This document shows positions 62,640 to 64,000 of a stretch of 64,000 nt of DNA, in pieces. A program made the position numbers and the translations under genes. The stretch's first letter is position 1. Every line of letters starts with the position of its first letter. Origin of the DNA: CAYWMD01 sp964458575 (lineage in GTDB: Bacteria > Verrucomicrobiota > Verrucomicrobiia > Limisphaerales > JADLHS01). The notes below the pieces were generated by a model. That model ran no database searches and was not told the origin of the DNA. It worked only from the letters and a program-made list of their open reading frames with translations. The DNA lies in contig CAYWMD010000026.1 in NCBI GenBank assembly GCA_964458575.1, forward strand, positions 1-64,000, read 5' to 3'.

Positions 62640-63914
62640 TCAGTATCGGCCCAGTTCCAATGCCGTATTGATAAGAACTTTGTAGTTCTCCTCCGTCTTG
62701 GGCGAAAGCGGAATATTGATCGGCGAGGCGGTGGACGTGAGCACGAATCCGCCTCCGGCCTTGGCCTGGCTCATAATACGACGGACTTCCGCGCGGATTT
62801 CTTCGGGCGTGCCTTGTTCGAGCAGATTCAATTCGATGTTGCCCCAGACGGAAACGCCGCGCGCCTGGCAGTGGCGTTTGACTTCGTCCAGTCCGATGTC
62901 GCCGTCGGGCGGCGGTTCGCACGGATCAATCCCGTCGCAGCCGGTTTCCAGAATCATGTCCAGCACGTGGCGGATTTTTCCATGGCAATGCAATCGGACC
63001 TTGCTGCCACTGCCACGCGCATGAATGAGCCCCACCATCTTCGTGACATGCGGCACAACGAAGCGCCGGAACATTTCCGGCGGCAGATACGGTGGCGTGA
63101 AATATTCCGGGCCGACGATGCGGTAGAAATCCAGCACGCAGCAATCAAGTTGTCGCCGCAGGTTTTCCATGACCCGCTCGGCGACAATCTCCACCGTGCG
63201 CGCAAAATGGTCCGTTTCCGCAAACGCCCACATCAGATAATCCTGAAATGACATGAGGTCGGCGGCGAGATACGCGGGGTCGCCGATGGTGGCCATCACC
63301 AGGCCGTGCTCGCCCTGTGGGATACTTGACAAATCGGGTGCGGCGCTACCTCCGGGAGTTATCTCACAGGGCGAGCCCAATTCGCTGCGAACGCGCGGCA
63401 GGTCGGCCGCATCGTAGTGCGCGGGTTCGTAGGGCACACTCAGGGCCTTGTCCACGTCCGCGATGCTCTTGCACCAATGTTCCACCGGCCACGTCGTGTA
63501 AACGTCTCCTGCCACCTGCGCGACCGAACGCAAATCGCCCTTCGGCGTATGACAAATCCGCGTCGTGCACTCGAAGTCGCCAACGGTTTCGGTGTGGTTT
63601 TCGATTTCCACCGGAAAGTCCGAACACAGGAAACGTTCCTCGCACGTGTAACGATCCGTGGCGGGGCGCGGATTCCAATTCGTGATGCAATCGGTATGCG
63701 TGCGGATGAAATCCATCAAGCTGCGGTAGCTGGGCTGGTTGTTGTACCAGTCGCGGCGGTTGCGCCCGGCCATTTCGTAGGTATTGATCGGCACGCGGTC
63801 GGGCGTGCCACCGCCCAGCGCCGTCAGCAAACGGCGACGGCTGGTCCACGAATCCGCTTGCGACGCAGTCGAAGTGGTGGCCTGAGCAACGTCGCTGGAA
63901 TCACTTTTTCCCAT
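62640..63914 (-). CDS. UroD-family protein with an in-frame palindromic insert
   Basis: 424 aa. UroD/corrinoid-methyltransferase pattern: 'RRRLLTALGGGTPDRVPINTYEM' near residue 26, 'GLVMATIGDPAYLAADLM', 'DFYRIVGPEYFTPPYLPPEMFRRFVVPHVTKMVGLIHA', 'SKVRLHCHGKIRHVLDMI', 'GCDGIDPCEPPPDGDIGLDEVKR' and 'SVWGNIELNLLEQGTPEEIRAEVRRIM'. A 69-bp palindrome (63308-63376) encodes 23 residues around 'CEITPGGSAAPDLSSIP' (residues about 180-203) within an otherwise conserved region. Substrate unknown; members near carbohydrate genes are often uncharacterised. The start overlaps the end of the upstream gene by 14 bases, so the two are translated together. Confidence 0.82.
   Translation of the reverse strand: MGKSDSSDVAQATTSTASQADSWTSRRRLLTALGGGTPDRVPINTYEMAGRNRRDWYNNQPSYRSLMDFIRTHTDCITNWNPRPATDRYTCEERFLCSDFPVEIENHTETVGDFECTTRICHTPKGDLRSVAQVAGDVYTTWPVEHWCKSIADVDKALSVPYEPAHYDAADLPRVRSELGSPCEITPGGSAAPDLSSIPQGEHGLVMATIGDPAYLAADLMSFQDYLMWAFAETDHFARTVEIVAERVMENLRRQLDCCVLDFYRIVGPEYFTPPYLPPEMFRRFVVPHVTKMVGLIHARGSGSKVRLHCHGKIRHVLDMILETGCDGIDPCEPPPDGDIGLDEVKRHCQARGVSVWGNIELNLLEQGTPEEIRAEVRRIMSQAKAGGGFVLTSTASPINIPLSPKTEENYKVLINTALELGRY
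63308..63376. repeat. 69-bp palindromic element inserted in frame in a UroD-family gene
   Basis: GCTCGCCCTGTGGGATA (63308-63324) and TATCTCACAGGGCGAGC (63360-63376) are 17-base inverted repeats with one mismatch. Length is a multiple of three and no stop is made in the gene's frame. Confidence 0.85.
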
Positions 63915-64000
63915 TGTCCCCGTCAGCCCTCGGCCCGACCGGCCCGACCGGCAGCCAGACTTTCATCGGACCGGCTTCGCGATTGTCCCAGGCGTAGTAA
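63901..64000 (-). CDS. C-terminal end of a gene running out of the window
   Basis: On the minus strand a frame open from the right edge reads YYAWDNREAGPMKVWLPVGP then VGPRADGDNGKK and a stop at 63901-63903, overlapping the ATG of the UroD-family gene by 14 bases. The AWDNREAGPMKVWLP phrase looks like real protein. I cannot identify it from 32 residues. Confidence 0.5.
   Translation of the reverse strand, partial: YYAWDNREAGPMKVWLPVGPVGPRADGDNGKK

Overview
The window looks like chromosomal DNA of a free-living Verrucomicrobiota bacterium, most likely subdivision 3 (Pedosphaera/Limisphaera-like). I infer this from the GC-rich codon use, very large secreted proteins built from Ig, InlB-B and RCC1 repeats, the shared secreted-protein tail ending FYR(V/L)R or FFRVR, a GxxExxY nuclease-fold gene flanked by 'TTTCGTGTATTTCGTGGTT' repeats, and many small palindromic repeats. 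No rRNA, tRNA, CRISPR array or phage module was seen. No database search was possible, so family names rest on motifs read by eye.

Layout. 1-8.8 kb: an operon of two related small secreted proteins and a 2,182-aa exported membrane protein of unknown function. 9.1-15.6 kb: a 2,165-aa Ig/InlB-B repeat surface protein. 15.6-21.5 kb: a TAT-exported glycosidase-like protein and a CBM9-like lipoprotein (minus strand), then a creatininase-family amidohydrolase and a DegT-type aminotransferase (plus). 21.6-27.4 kb: an RCC1-repeat secreted protein, gatB, a UroD-family protein and an OmpR-type two-component pair. 27.5-33.2 kb: two secreted proteins, one a nine-haem cytochrome c, then an RRM RNA-binding protein and a GDP-mannose 3,5-epimerase homologue.

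33.4-50.6 kb is one long plus-strand Bat/MoxR-type operon: a coiled-coil membrane protein with a Cys cluster, MoxR ATPase, DUF58 protein, BatA-like protein, a VWA/GATase-like membrane protein and a 2,997-aa TPR protein. Such operons are thought to assemble or protect envelope complexes under stress. The giant TPR partner is unusual.

50.6-64 kb is a catabolic and accessory region. It holds a sodium/solute symporter with a decayed tandem paralogue, a DUF4956-like membrane protein, a Rieske oxygenase, a GH29-like fucosidase, a GxxExxY protein between direct repeats, ribulokinase, an orphan antitoxin-like gene, an AlbA/Schlafen-type ATP-binding protein lying between an intact zinc alcohol dehydrogenase and a second copy of that enzyme's C-terminus, another UroD-family protein, and the tail of a further gene.

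The most striking theme is small palindromic repeats of several families, some inserted in frame inside protein genes (gatB, the 63-kb UroD-family gene, the 2,182-aa protein, and the N-terminus of the giant TPR gene). This resembles Rickettsia palindromic elements or REP/BIME units. A second theme is the C-terminal domain shared by four otherwise unrelated exported proteins, including the multihaem cytochrome, which could be a sorting or anchoring signal.
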